This document shows, piece by piece, positions 1 to 10,903 of a stretch of DNA of 64,000 nt (position 1 is its first letter; every line of letters starts with the position of its first letter). The DNA is from Watersipora subatra. Its lineage: Eukaryota > Bryozoa > Gymnolaemata > Cheilostomatida > Watersiporidae. Location: contig NC_088711.1 of the NCBI RefSeq assembly GCF_963576615.1, positions 10,038,869-10,102,868 on the forward strand, in the 5' to 3' direction. A program made the translations under genes and the position numbers. Under the pieces are notes generated by a model, which did not search any database, was not told the origin of the DNA, and saw only the letters and a program-made list of their open reading frames with translations.

Positions 1-690
1 TCAAGATACGGACAGAATTTTGAGCAGATTTCTTCTTTGAGATACGAGTAATCTTTTACATACCGACTGGTTCTCGATGGCCACTATATAGCCAAGTATG
101 CGAGATACCGCGTTCAAGAACAGCACCGGTCGGTTTTTTCCTCAAATCAATTTGAAAAGCTTTTAAAAGGTTGGCTAAAAGTTATAGTGATCACGAGTCA
201 AAACCCACCAAACCAAAAACAGATAATCAAAATTAAAACAACAACATTGAAGTAAATTTATTAAAGGATTAAAACTTAGCTTCAAGTGTGTATCTATTAA
301 GCTAAAATAATTTAAATTAAATTCAGTTTCTGTTACGTATAGTGTCACAAAGGTTTAGTGTACCGAACGCATTGCCGTCAAACCTCTCAAACCGCCGTTA
401 ACCGCTACATCTGTCTCGGAGATAAGAACTCCATACAGTACTGTACGTAGCGATATTACATTTTATTGCAGATTTTAATAGCTAAATAGGTATTTGTTAC
501 CTTTTTACAGAATTACAACAGTTGAAAACATGTTTTTCCACCATAATATCTGGTTTTATGTGGTTTTTTCATAGTATGGTAACAGATTAATTTGTATTTA
601 GTTGTTTTATATAAGAAATAATGCGTGAGTCACGAATAAATTGACATGAGCTCAGTCTCAGAACGCATTAAGCTTGTATGTCGAGGTATG
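1..690. repeat. Dispersed repeat, inverted relative to 34036-34522
   Basis: Blocks of this stretch reappear as the reverse complement near 34.0-34.5 kb. Examples are the GGTTGGCTAAAAGTTATAGT block near 170 and the CGCATTAAGCTTGTATGTC block near 665. The two copies are diverged and interrupted by indels. I see no coding frame in it and cannot name the family. It ends just before the hAT element that starts at 724. Confidence 0.5.
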
Positions 691-723
691 ACTGTATTAT
701 TTGAATATAGTTATAATCCCATA

Positions 724-1815
724 TAGAGCTGGCACAGGTAGCTCGTCCGGTTTTGACCTATCGGGTCAGAGGTGCCCAGATCAGGCTACCCAACCCTCGA
801 GTCTTCCTATACACAGACAAGGGTAGGTTTATGGCTAAACGAGAGCGATTGTATATCGCTTTTTAAGTGTGATTGAAATAGAGTCGCGCTTAGTCCTAGC
901 GCTGAAGGACTAGGCAAAATAAAACAAGGTGAGTCAAGACTATATTTTTACGTCTGCGACAATAGTCTTTGGACTATAGGTTTCACACCGTTTTTTGGCA
1001 AGAAATAATCAATCAGAAGTCAGTCACAAAAGGAAAAGACCAAGTTATTTGTACAATATGCAAAAGCAAGTTAAGCTACAAAGAAGGGTCTACCACAATA
1101 CTATTGAGGCATTTACAATGAAGGCATCCTGAGGAACTTAAAAGCGCATCTAAGAACCTTCAATCCAGCAAAGAACAGAAGAATGATAAAAAAGAAGGTA
1201 AACAATCGACTTTAGCTGCTTTTATGAATGAAGAATCAAAATTGTCAGCAAGCACCCTACAGGCGATAGGTATTATGAAGAATATCATCAAGATGATCAC
1301 AGTAGACTTGCAGCCTCTTAGTTTCACAGAGAACAAGGAATTCAGAGACCTGGTGGCATCGTCTTTCACTAATACCAAAAGTTTTAGGGAAGTGATGGAT
1401 TTTTGCTTTCCACTATGCTGGGTTATCTATTTCTGTATTTGTAAAGTATTTCTTAACTAATCTTTTTTTGTTGATTATAATAGCAAAGTTGAAAATAAAA
1501 TCTGTAATAAAAACCCTCTAGCCAAAGTCGTGCCATTAATCTATCACCCATTGAATAGCATTGATCCACCAATGTTTAGCCATAAATTGTAGATTGCATC
1601 TATAAACCAAGCCACAAAATATAATGATTGGTGTGATAATGGGTTCTTTTATTTTAGGTTATTGATGTCACAACATTAGGCTGTAATAGAACTATCTCTT
1701 AACCTTAAATGAATAAAAGATCGCGCATGCTGACCAGGCCCGACTCGATCTTGGCCCTCAGTGCTAACCCTGAGTCTGGCCCGACCCTGCATTCCTTGGT
1801 CTCATTCCAGCTCTA
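724..1815 (+). mobile_element. hAT-type DNA transposon, internally deleted
   Basis: The ends are a short terminal inverted repeat: TAGAGCTGG at 724 and CCAGCTCTA ending at 1815. They are flanked by a perfect 8-bp direct repeat ATCCCATA at 716-723 and 1816-1823. An 8-bp target duplication is the hallmark of hAT transposition. The 1.1-kb interior carries a BED zinc finger frame near 1024-1480 but no catalytic hAT core, so this is a deletion derivative that would need a transposase supplied in trans. Confidence 0.85.
1024..1460 (+). pseudogene. BED zinc finger (ZBED/hAT transposase N-terminus), broken
   Basis: The frame beginning near 1024 reads a BED-type finger: VICTIC supplies a CxxC pair, followed by LLRHLQ, a TGA stop, then RHPEEL, which supplies the two histidines. 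After the stop the same frame stays open from the methionine at 1224 to 1460, with text such as STLAAFMNEESKL, the usual spacer between BED finger and transposase core. The in-frame stop and the missing catalytic domain make it a pseudogene. It sits inside the 724-1815 hAT element and is presumably its original transposase N-terminus. Confidence 0.7.
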
Positions 1816-1879
1816 ATCCCATACTATATTAAGTGGATTGAAGCGCTTTGCGATAATGCTCACACATCTAAGCAGAAAA

Positions 1880-2290
1880 TAGCGCTGACATAACAAGTAT
1901 CTGCCTCCTTTGGTGTATTGAACTTTATATGTTCAGATAATACAGTAGATCATGCTATGACAGCTAAGAAATAAGATATTTTGCAGACTTTCTCAGAAGC
2001 AAACTACTTGCTAGTAGTCCATGCCACACAGAGAGTAATGGTTTAGCAGAGAGTGCAGTCAAAATGTTGAAACGCTAAAGGGAAGGGAAAAAAGAATATG
2101 GCATTCTTGGTATATAGAACAACCTTTTTATCACCAGTTTACTCTCCTAGTTAACTACATGTAATGTTTGGCAGAGTTAAAGTCAAGAGTTAGTTAAGCC
2201 AATTTGGGTATTAGCAGTAAAGGTAAAATATAATATGAGAGAACTTAAAACAAGAGGAGTAAAAAGTAAAAGTGTACAAGTGATTAGGAT
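1880..2290 (+). pseudogene. LTR-retrotransposon integrase remnant
   Basis: Scattered frames resemble the end of a Ty3/gypsy integrase core: SDNTVDH near 1935, then SSPCHTESNGLAESAVKML near 2015-2070, which carries the SNGxxE segment with the third catalytic acid, followed by a stop. Further text near 2130-2180 (YSPS, then FGRVKVKS) matches the region after the core. Stops and frame changes occur every few tens of codons. No LTRs are recognisable around it. The interval to about 3680 holds no other frame I can assign. Confidence 0.5.
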
Positions 2291-2299
2291 TTTAAGGAT

Positions 2300-3685
2300 A
2301 GGGCATCAACAATGCCCGAGTCAGAACCATGGCAAGTTGTGTAGGTGAAGGCACCTATGAATGCTGGCTCCTAAAAACAGTATTAAGGAGGGACTGCACA
2401 CCAGATAGTTATTGTTTAACAATTGGTTTGAGCAAAGTTAGGAGAAACATACGGCATCTGCATGTTTCCAATAAAAAACAATACTAGTGCTTACACTGGT
2501 AGTTATGAGTAGGCTATACTGAGCATAACATCGCCAAAAGTTTCTGTGAACGGTTTGATGGTGGTGATGCGTCTAGCACCAGTTGTAACCTGGCAGACAT
2601 AGTAGTTGAGCATGAAGCTGGTGAAGAGACCACACGTTTTGATGATTCAATCACAGAATCACCAACAACCTTGGTAAATGGTGGCACAAAGATTGGTGAC
2701 TTGACTGACTTTAGTTAAGAGACCCAAGCCTGAACCAGTCCTATGATGAAATGATCTTAAGGGGTACAGTTACCCAACATGGTCGAGCCAACAGACTCAA
2801 AGTAGACTGACTGTTATGATTACCAGTTCCACATAAGAGTTGCTGAGCACATGGTTGTAAGCAATGTTGCAATGTTAAAGATCCTATCAAAGTCTAAACA
2901 TGACTAAACAATCATAGGAAGATAAAGATAGTAAGAGTGGATGCCAGAAGAAAAGCAATAATGGCAAGCAGAGATGGTGAAACAATGGTGAGAGATTTTA
3001 GGAAGCAGCAAGGTACTAGAAAAGGTAGAAATCAATTGGCTACAAGTCGTACATATATAGTTGCGCAAATGTGGAAAAAAGTCTCTGGTGCATGGGAATG
3101 GAGGTAAGTTATGGTATATGGTTTGCAAGGCTAGACACAACTGTCCTAGCAACGCTTGTAGGAGATATGGTGACACCTATGGTGATCTTACACACATATG
3201 CAGTAGTAAGTATAATCACTAAAAGCATATTTGCTTTTAGTGATTATACGGCCAAGCAAAAAATTGAGATGATCAAGACATTAAAACTTGCTAGTAGAAT
3301 ACGGTATGTGAGAACAGAAAAAAGTGCACCGTGGATTTTTATAAACCTAACTTGAAGTTGGTGAATTGATTGACTAAACATCGGGTGAACAACTTGACCA
3401 AAAGTAAGCACTTAGTTGGGCATACCATGTAAACATGCTGTGCCACAATGTTTTCAAGCAGCAAACACCTTAGCAGTGCACCTCAGCTCCTATCTTATCT
3501 TCGATCTATGACAAGTTCAGCGCCTATAAATGGTATGTAGAGTACAAACTGATTAATAACTGACTTGTTGATAAAACACTAACCTTCGTTAAATCAAATA
3601 TATGCTACCTTTGACAAGTCAATGATGAACTCTTTTTTTATCAATGCATTTGCATTAATCCACGTAGTCACAAATACTTGTAGTA
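2300..3685. other. Unassigned repeat-rich DNA
   Basis: Open frames of 90 codons (- strand, 2904-3176) and 94 codons (+ strand, 3071-3355) overlap each other. Neither resembles a known family nor has convincing splice context. A 16-bp inverted repeat, TAATCACTAAAAGCAT and its complement, lies near 3212-3246. This may be decayed flanking DNA of the integrase remnant. Confidence 0.3.
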
Positions 3686-3689
3686 AACC

Positions 3690-5470
3690 TAGAAATCCTG
3701 AAAAATATTCAAGCAAACAAGCTATATGAAATGAGTGATGGTCTGAAAAGGGTCATAGGGGAGCAACTCAACGGAGTAGCCCAAACTAGATGCCGTGTCT
3801 CATGACGCTGCAATTATTCAATATTATGCGATATCCAATGCAGGGAGGGCATTCATTTCTGATGAACTGATGAAAAGACAAGGAACCATGCCGACATATA
3901 TATGGGAAGAACTTCGGGGACAGAGCCTTGCCTGTTGGAATAGTCTACGTATCTGTTTTAATTGAGTACTAGCTGTTAAATTTCCTTTGAGTAATATTTT
4001 GTTTATACGTTTCTCGAAATAAGATTTTGTATTTATTTTTTTCATTGTCAAGATACGTTTTGATGTTTCTTGAGCGTACTGTTCCTAGAAATTGTATGTA
4101 AATTTCACACTACGATGGCTAGTCGTCACTCAATAATTTTTTGTTGTTGCAAATGTAAAAACTTCACAAAGTCGGCAGTTAGCAAGGCGATATGATTAGT
4201 CAGCTTACACAATAACTGTTAAGCTCTAGCCAGCCCACTTATGCAATATAAATACTCCTGCAATTTTTGTAAGCAAACCAATTTGTGTTTTGCTCCTGAG
4301 AGACACATGGATATATTACTTTAATATAATTGTTTATTACTATTATAGTATTATTTATATATTGTTATCGCTTTCTGATCGTCAGTTAAACAACTGACCG
4401 CAAGCTAAGAGAAGGTATGATGATTAAAATTAAAGTGTAACAAATGTTCCTACAAAGAGTTTAGCCTCCACCTGTTGGGTCCAGCAAGTTGTATTGTAGG
4501 AAGCGTTGAGGTCAGCGCACCGTGTTGGCTTCAGCAGAGCACATGTGAGTTGGTTTCAGCTCCTTCCTGTTGGGTACAGCAGGTTGTATTGTAGAAAGCG
4601 TTGAATTCAGAGCACTCTGTTTGTCTCAGCAGAGCCCTAATGAGTCGTCTCAAAAACGTATTACAGATACACCAGAAGTAAGAGATGTTTCTATCATTCC
4701 AAAACGAGTTTGCTTTACACTTGTAGTAAACCTAAAGGTCGCGAAGGATGAAAAGGGCCTTGGGAGAGCCACTGTGCAGAGTAGGCCAGACTGAATGAAG
4801 GTATACTAATTTCCGATGGACTGATAAAAAGACGAGGCAACCGGGGCGATATATATAAACTAGAGACTTCTACCACAGAGGCTGGTCTAAAAAGACGACA
4901 GATGCCTTTCACCAAGATTTATAGAAAGTTTTACACAATTGAGAATCTTTAACAAATTTATTTGTACTGTTTGCATGTTTGTAAAATTAATTTATGGTTG
5001 TAATTTGCTGTCGGAATATTATAGGTATGTGTTCTAATTAGTTACTAGCTGCCAAAGCTTTTTTAATTACTATTTTTCTGTTTTTGTTTTTGCATTTTCT
5101 CGAAATAAGGTTTTGTATTTATTACTTTTTGTTTTCAGGCTGCGCGTTACTGTTTCTCAAGAATATTGTTCCAATATTATTATATGTAATTTTTCACCGG
5201 CTTTCTGTTGGTGTCTAGTTAGTTGCACCATAATGGCTAGTTGTCACTCAATAATTTTTTATTGTTGCGACTGTGAAAAACTTGCAGTCAGCAAAGTGAT
5301 ATAATTGGTCAGTTTGACCAATAACTGTCAAACTCTAGCCCACCTGCTTATGCAAGGTGGGCAAGGCAGGCAAGGCAGCTTTGTTAGGCAAGGCAGCTTG
5401 TGTTTGGCTCTTGAAAGAGACACATGATATTATTAATATAATAATATCATTTGTGGAGAAATATTACTTC
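3690..5470. repeat. Two diverged tandem copies of a ~0.7-kb repeat unit
   Basis: Unit A lies at about 3690-4360 and unit B at about 4725-5470. Shared landmarks in the same order are TTTCTCGAAATAAG near 4012 and 5097, ATGGCTAGT, CACTCAATAATTTTT, and the end segment AGAGACACATG. Unit B contains small insertions, such as the repeated GCAAGGCAG motif near 5365. No long coding frame spans either unit. They could be paired LTRs or a complex satellite, but I could not identify TG/CA ends or a target duplication. Confidence 0.55.
4464..4660. repeat. ~97-bp minisatellite, first block (two units)
   Basis: Two adjacent units share CCTGTTGGG, CAGCA, GTTGTATTGTAG, AAGCGTTGA and CAGCAGAGC in the same order. 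Two further units of the same family occur at 5560-5795, after repeat unit B. The array is therefore split by, or duplicated together with, the 0.7-kb unit. Confidence 0.65.
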
Positions 5471-5559
5471 TGATCATTATTAATTGACTAGCACCAAGGT
5501 CGGAGGAGATTGCAGCAATAATTAATTAATTAAAGATTTATTGCTCCTACTAAGAGTTC

Positions 5560-5795
5560 AGTTCCCTCCTGTTGGTTTCAGCAATGATATACAGCCCCCA
5601 TGGGGGGCTGTATATCATTGGTTTCAGCAGGTTGTATTTTAGAAAGCGTTGGGTTCAGCTCACTCTGTCGGCTTCAGCAGAGCACGAGTGAGTTGGTTTC
5701 AGCTCCCTCCTGTTGGTTCTAGCGGGTTGTATTTTAGGAAGTGTTGGGCTTAGTGCACCCTGTTGGTTTCAGCAAGCACAAGTGAGTTGGTCCCA
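5560..5795. repeat. ~97-bp minisatellite, second block, with inserted hairpin
   Basis: This block has the same unit as at 4464-4660 (CCTCCTGTTGGTT, GTTGTATTTTAG, AAGCGTTGGG, CAGCAGAGCAC). The first unit is interrupted at 5582-5620 by a nearly perfect palindrome, after which the repeat resumes with GTTTCAGCAG. Confidence 0.65.
5582..5620. repeat. 39-bp near-perfect palindrome (hairpin)
   Basis: CAATGATATACAGCCCCC is followed directly by ATGGGGGG and CTGTATATCATTG. The arms are about 19 bp with one base of C/G-run length difference and essentially no loop. It splits a minisatellite unit. Confidence 0.8.
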
Positions 5796-6244
5796 AGTGC
5801 GTATTATAGTCTCATTAATACACAAAAAGTGAGAGTTGTCCCCACCCCATTCTAACGAGTTTTCTTCATTCGATAACCAATTGATAACCAACCAAGAACT
5901 GGTACCTCACCTTTTCTTATTCACCATCGTGAATAGCTTTTGAAATAATTTTTACTAGCTAAGAGTCTAGCAAATTGATTTGAATGTTGGAGGTTTGTAG
6001 TTAAATGCAAGGAAGCACGTTAACTCGTGTCGTTATAAAAATATTCTAAACAAGACTGGAATCCGTTCAATAAGTAATCGGCTTTGCTGCATCAAAACTA
6101 TAAACATGAAATCAGGAAAACATAATACTTTCATCAGATTATATTATGAGTTCGTATGCAGCATTCCTACAGTAAATTTACTCAAAATCTCTCGGAATCT
6201 ACGGCTGTCATGCAGACTACAAACTTATTATATGGGGCCAGAAC

Positions 6245-6571
6245 TAGTGCTGGAACGATATCAATAAATCGTTTCGGTACGATATGATGGCGTAGCCAAC
6301 CGATATATCGAAATATCGGATATGTTATTCGGAGTTGTCTTACCTGCCAAAAAAGGCTGCCATGGAAGAACAACTCCTTAATGAATCCATGTAGCAGTAT
6401 AATTCTTTGAAGAATCGGTTATCAAACCGAGTAGAATATATATTATCGTCGATATCGTCAAATATCGACGATATCCGATATTTCGATATGGACAGAAAGC
6501 ACTCGGTACGGTCGGTATCAGAAAGTGATATCGACGGTATACCGAAACACCGTAATATCGTCCCAGCACTA
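6245..6571. mobile_element. hAT-type MITE with perfect 8-bp target duplication
   Basis: The element is 327 bp, begins TAGTGCTGGAACGATA and ends TATCGTCCCAGCACTA. It is flanked by the perfect direct repeat GCCAGAAC at 6237-6244 and 6572-6579. The interior is rich in ATCG/CGAT steps and forms further internal inverted repeats, such as CGATATCGTCAAATATCG near 6450. It carries no coding capacity. Its TIR differs from that of the 724-1815 hAT element, so a different transposase family moved it. Confidence 0.9.
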
Positions 6572-7107
6572 GCCAGAACACGAATGAAAATAGCCGAAAA
6601 TATCTAAGGACGAAAATGCATGAAATCATCTGCTTTCATATCTATAAGACCAGAGGCATTGAGTGTACATTACACTCGATGGCTCTGTATAAAACACGAG
6701 ATCAGCCGTTTATTGGTACACGCACCGTAAATATATAATGTCTCTTTCACAGAACTTGGGCACACCAGCGCTTCAAACTTGACCGTTTCCATGTTTTACT
6801 CGTGTCGTCAACATGTAGCAATTCAGTTTCCTCGTTCACGTTTGTAACCTTTTTACTCATTAATTTAGCCATCCACGCGTTGTGCAACGTATCATATTAA
6901 AATATTGATTTTCACTCATTTCTGTATTTAAAGGCAAAAGTTAGACATATAATTGAACTAATTGTAGTCTACCAATAAAAGCTGGTTGCCTATTAATCTC
7001 ACAGTTCACAGACAACCTGACGCTCTTCAAACTGGAATCGAACGGTTGACTATATGATAAAGCTGTGTTATTGTAGCAAGGTTGTATTACAAATAGATCA
7101 CTTTGAT

Positions 7108-7281
7108 TGTAGAATGTATTGCCTATGTAGAATGTACAGCCTATTGCAATGCTTATATTACGTCATGCTTGATGCAATGACTTTGTGTTAGACTATGTAC
7201 ATGGACTATTGAGTTGCGTTTTGGATTTGAATAAAAGTACTAGTGATCTTTTGCTTACTGAGTGTTTGATAAACATACCAC
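7108..7281 (+). repeat. 5' LTR of the 7.1-11.1 kb retrotransposon
   Basis: It starts TGTAGAATGTATTGCC and ends near AACATACCAC. An AATAAA lies near 7230 (GAATAAAAGT), as expected for the LTR poly(A) signal. Confidence 0.85.
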
Positions 7282-7334
7282 TACCGACTGTCAGCCGACA
7301 CTAAAAGGATTATGCACTGATTAAACAGGAGCTA

Positions 7335-7859
7335 ATGACTGCTTTTGGAGTAAATAACTTTTGCGCATATGGACAACTACAACGAAGGATATACAAAGAA
7401 GGAGAAACTGTTGATGTCTACCTAGTAGATTTGCGTAGGCTAGTAGCTCTGATTGGCCAAACAGTACCAGAACCCTTGTTGAAGTGTGCTTTTGTGGCTG
7501 GGTTACCAATTGATGTAGCTACCCAGATAAAATCCATTTCAGCAGTTGAAAAACTTTTATTGTCAGAGTTGGCCATGAGAGCAAGAATGATTATGTCTAG
7601 CAATGGTGGAGCGCAAGGAGTCTGTGCAATGGGGTATGTAGGCTCAAAACCTGCTGGACAGATTTGTTCAATTTGTACTGGCAGAGGTCATGGAGCCCAC
7701 CAGTACCCATCCAAGGTTGTAAAGGGTGCAAAAAGGCTAATAAAGTGTTACAACTGTCAAGAGCTTGGCAATCACATAGCTAGAAATTGCCCTAAGGCTA
7801 AGGGACACGAGCATGGGGGAGTGTCTGCACCGGATACTCTCCCCGCTACAAGTCACTGA
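7335..7859 (+). CDS. Retrotransposon gag-like protein with CCHC zinc knuckle
   Basis: The frame is 174 codons and would encode the nucleocapsid-like part of the element. Near the C-terminus two knuckle-type segments occur. The first, CSICTGRGHGAHQY, is degenerate because the last Cys is replaced by Tyr. The second, CYNCQELGNHIARNC, is a complete CX2CX4HX4C knuckle. The N-terminal half (EGETVDVYLVDLRRLVALIG) matches the gag segment before the knuckles. The start chosen is the first in-frame ATG and the true element start may lie upstream. The protease region follows in another frame. Confidence 0.75.
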   Translation: MTAFGVNNFCAYGQLQRRIYKEGETVDVYLVDLRRLVALIGQTVPEPLLKCAFVAGLPIDVATQIKSISAVEKLLLSELAMRARMIMSSNGGAQGVCAMGYVGSKPAGQICSICTGRGHGAHQYPSKVVKGAKRLIKCYNCQELGNHIARNCPKAKGHEHGGVSAPDTLPATSH

Positions 7860-7860
7860 A

Positions 7861-8420
7861 CAAAGAGATGCTACCATTTGTTGATATATATGTAAACAAA
7901 GCATCAGCAAGAGTTCTTGTAGATACTTGTTGCAAACAGACTGTGGTTTTAGATGATTTTTGTGTTAAATTGGGTAAAAAGCCTAGCGGTCCTGTTTGAA
8001 TTGTCAGCATGTTAAACAGTAAAACTACTGAGTGTAAGGGTGAAACTGTTTTAGAAGTCAATGTCACAGGAAATGAAGAGCTTCCTCTGCAGTGCTTGAT
8101 TGCGCCAGCACTAGTAGGTGGAGCACAAGGAATATTGGGAATGGATGCTATTGCTAAACTCGGTGGAGTTAATGTTGATGTTCACAATGGTGTTAAGTTT
8201 GATGGTGAGGTGAAAGTGATAAGTGTTGGCACAAGACACCAGAGTAGTTTAGAAATTGATGATAAAGATTTCATAGCATGGTTTGATGGTAGTGCATGAT
8301 TTGTCAAATGGAAATGGAAAGATGATGAACCGATTCTACTAAATCATTGCTCTGAATACAAGATAAATGATGATGACAAAAAAGAGTTTGATGAAGAAGT
8401 GCAACGCTGGATAGATGATT
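7861..8420 (+). pseudogene. Retrotransposon aspartic protease, broken
   Basis: A decayed retropepsin-like domain. LVDTCCKQTV near 7917 occupies the active-site position where the family has D-T/S-G, so the glycine is changed to cysteine. A stop (TGA near 7997) breaks the frame before the 8009-8299 segment, which holds the second hallmark GILGMDAIAKLGG. It is placed between gag and RT as expected for this element. Confidence 0.65.
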
Positions 8421-8425
8421 AATGG

Positions 8426-9199
8426 TTGGAGTTATATGATAGCACAGTCCATGGTCATGTAGAGGGGATAATTCCATTGATGGCTGCAAAACAACCAAAC
8501 AAGCCCAATAAGATTCACCCATCGATTCCATTGATGGCTGCAAAACAACCAAACAAGCCTAATAAGATTCACCCAGTTATGCATTTCCGTGAACTCAACA
8601 GCTATATTCACAATAATCCAGGTGTTGAGACTGCAATCTGCCAAGAATATATGCGAAATTGGAGGTTAGGGGGAAGCAAAGCATGTCTGTTAGATTTGGA
8701 GAAGGCTTATCTACAAATTCATATAGAGCCCAGTCTGAAAAGATTCCAGGCAGTGAAGTACAGAGGTGAAACGTATGTAAAGACACGCATGGGGTTTGGT
8801 TTGAATGTTGCTCCCAAGATAATGTCCAAGATCATAAATAAAATGCTGTCATTGGATGAACAGATTTGCAATGGAACTGATCACTACATTGATGAAATTT
8901 GGGTAAACGAGGAGGTGGTTCAAGCTGATGTTGTTAGAGCTCACTTACTAAGGTTTGGACTTGTGGCAAAAGACCCATTGACACTATCAGATATTTGTGT
9001 TTTGGGTCTTAGAGTAAACAATGCAGAAGATGATTCATACAACTGGAAGCGAGATGGTGATTTGCCTGTAGTTTCAGAAAAGTTTACGAAAAGAAACCTT
9101 TTTTCCATTTGTGGCAAACTAGTTGGACATGACTCAGTTGCTGGATGGTTAAGAGTTGCTTGTAGCTATGTAAAGAGATTGAACAATGACATAGACTAG
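8426..9199 (+). pseudogene. Retrotransposon reverse transcriptase, inactive
   Basis: RT motifs run in order: KIHPVMHFRELN, then CLLDLEKAYLQIHI (first catalytic Asp), then TRMGFGLNVAPK, then DHYIDEIWVN. In the last motif the family's YxDD box reads YIDE, so one catalytic aspartate is lost. Near 8472-8575 a segment of about 60 bp encoding IPLMAAKQPNKPNKIHP is tandemly duplicated, inserting about 20 residues. The frame closes at 9199 with a TAG inside what should continue toward the RNase H connection. Confidence 0.8.
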
Positions 9200-9319
9200 T
9201 CTGAAACAGTTCCTATTTCTGTGAAATCTTTGTTGGATGAAATATTTCAAAAAGTACAAGAGCAAGACCCAGTGAGAGGCAAACGGGATGTCGAGAAGAC
9301 CTCTCAGTGTACTGTGTGA

Positions 9320-9616
9320 TGTTATGCCAGCAACCTGACTCTCGGAGTGTCTCTGGAGGTAGATGGTTACACTGTTGAGGATGCAGCATGGCTACGTAAA
9401 GAGGATGATGGTGCTCATAACAGTGTTGCTGAGCTAGAAGCTGCATTAAAAGAAATCAACCTAGCGCTAAAATGGAAAATGACAAATGTGCAAGTGATCA
9501 CAGATTCAGCTACTGTTTATAGGTGGATAAATTCAGTGATAGAAGATACCAAAAGGCCTAAGGTTACTGGCCTCAGTGAGTTGATCATTCGACGTAGACT
9601 TGGAATTATTGGTTAG
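9320..9616 (+). pseudogene. Retrotransposon RNase H domain, interrupted
   Basis: The frame 9347-9616 carries AELEAALKEINLALKW and VQVITDSATVYRWI, the second and third catalytic segments of RNase H (E, then D in TDS). A TAG at 9614 interrupts it. The reading continues in the next frame with KLVPSSENKLDVLTRVPKKW, the normal end of this domain, fused to the integrase frame. Confidence 0.7.
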
Positions 9617-9643
9617 CTGATTGATGAATATGGGTTAACACTA

Positions 9644-10510
9644 ATGATCAAACTTGTTCCATCAAGTGAGAACAAATTGGATGTCCTAACCAGAGTACCA
9701 AAGAAATGGCTACAAGTTGTTGCATGCTCAGGGGTTGTACCTTCTAACACAGATGAGATAGAAGACGTAAAGAACGTTCATCAATATCACTACTTTGGTG
9801 TCAGCCAAACCCTGTACTTGGCACAGAAAAGGCTTGGACGAACAATCAAAAAAGACATAGCTGAGCAAGTAGTGAAAACTTGTCATATGTGTAAAAGTGT
9901 GGATCCTCATCCAATCAAATGGGATCATGGTCAGCTAAACGTAGCAAATGTATGGGAGCGCCTTGCATCAGATATCACTCATGTGAACGGTCGACCTTAT
10001 CTGACTATTATTGATTGTGGGCCTAGCAGGTTTTCTCTTTGGTCCAAACTGGCTAATCAAACATCAGACGTAGTAATCAAACAGTTGGACAATGTGTTTC
10101 GAAAACGTAGACCTCCTAAGGAGTTTCTGAGTGACAATGGCCCATGTTTCACAAGCGCTAGAATGAAAGAGTTTCTGCAGAAATGGAGTGTAGAGCAGAT
10201 CCTCAGCTGTGCCTATAAACCTGCTGGAAATGGAATAATCGAAAGACATCACTGTACTATAAAGAGAGCAGTCATAAGAACTGGTAAAGGACCTGAAGAA
10301 ATGGTATATTGGTATAACAATACACCAAACTCCAATGGTATAGTGCCTGTGGAAGAACTATACAGTTATCGCAGTGACTTAGCAGGGGCGACCAAATCGA
10401 CAGAAATACCACAAAAGCCTAATGACAATAGAGACTGCAGCCTTAACCCATACAAAGTTAGAGACACTGTTTATGTCAAGCCAGTTAGTGCTAGGTGCTT
10501 TGACAAGTAG
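9644..10510 (+). CDS. Retrotransposon integrase (288-codon frame)
   Basis: The longest open frame of the element. It contains the end of RNase H, an HHCC zinc-binding motif (HQYH, then TCHMC near 9884), and the catalytic triad of the DDE core: ASDITHVNG near 9967, FLSDNGPCF near 10123, and GNGIIERHHCTI near 10228. All three acidic residues are present. The C-terminal segment with PYKVRDTVYVKP is the usual post-core region. The stop at 10508-10510 separates it from a short downstream frame (10523-10717) that continues with TNRHVSDLRLAHQ. Confidence 0.8.
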   Translation: MIKLVPSSENKLDVLTRVPKKWLQVVACSGVVPSNTDEIEDVKNVHQYHYFGVSQTLYLAQKRLGRTIKKDIAEQVVKTCHMCKSVDPHPIKWDHGQLNVANVWERLASDITHVNGRPYLTIIDCGPSRFSLWSKLANQTSDVVIKQLDNVFRKRRPPKEFLSDNGPCFTSARMKEFLQKWSVEQILSCAYKPAGNGIIERHHCTIKRAVIRTGKGPEEMVYWYNNTPNSNGIVPVEELYSYRSDLAGATKSTEIPQKPNDNRDCSLNPYKVRDTVYVKPVSARCFDK

Positions 10511-10903
10511 AAATGCCAAACAATGACAAAAATAAATTCTAGCACTTCGGTTGAAGTCGATGGCACAAATAGGCATGTGTCTGACCTTAGATTGGCTCAT
10601 CAAGACGACATTGCAGATGGTACACATGTATCAACTATGCCAACTAGAGACTATAATCAGGTCAAAGTTGAGTTTAGTATTTCAGACCTGCTTGATAACA
10701 ATACTCAGTTGAATTGAGAGCATGTTGACCCTGATCTCGATCAAAATAGTGACTTTGAAAACAGACCTGTTCGAGATAGACATCTTCCTAAATGGTTACC
10801 AAATTTTTTGCTGTAATGGTTGTACAAGTCACTTAATCCCTGAGGTCTGTTAGTTTTTAGGCTGTATGGTTTTACAACAGTTGATCTTGAGATCAAGAGG
10901 GGA

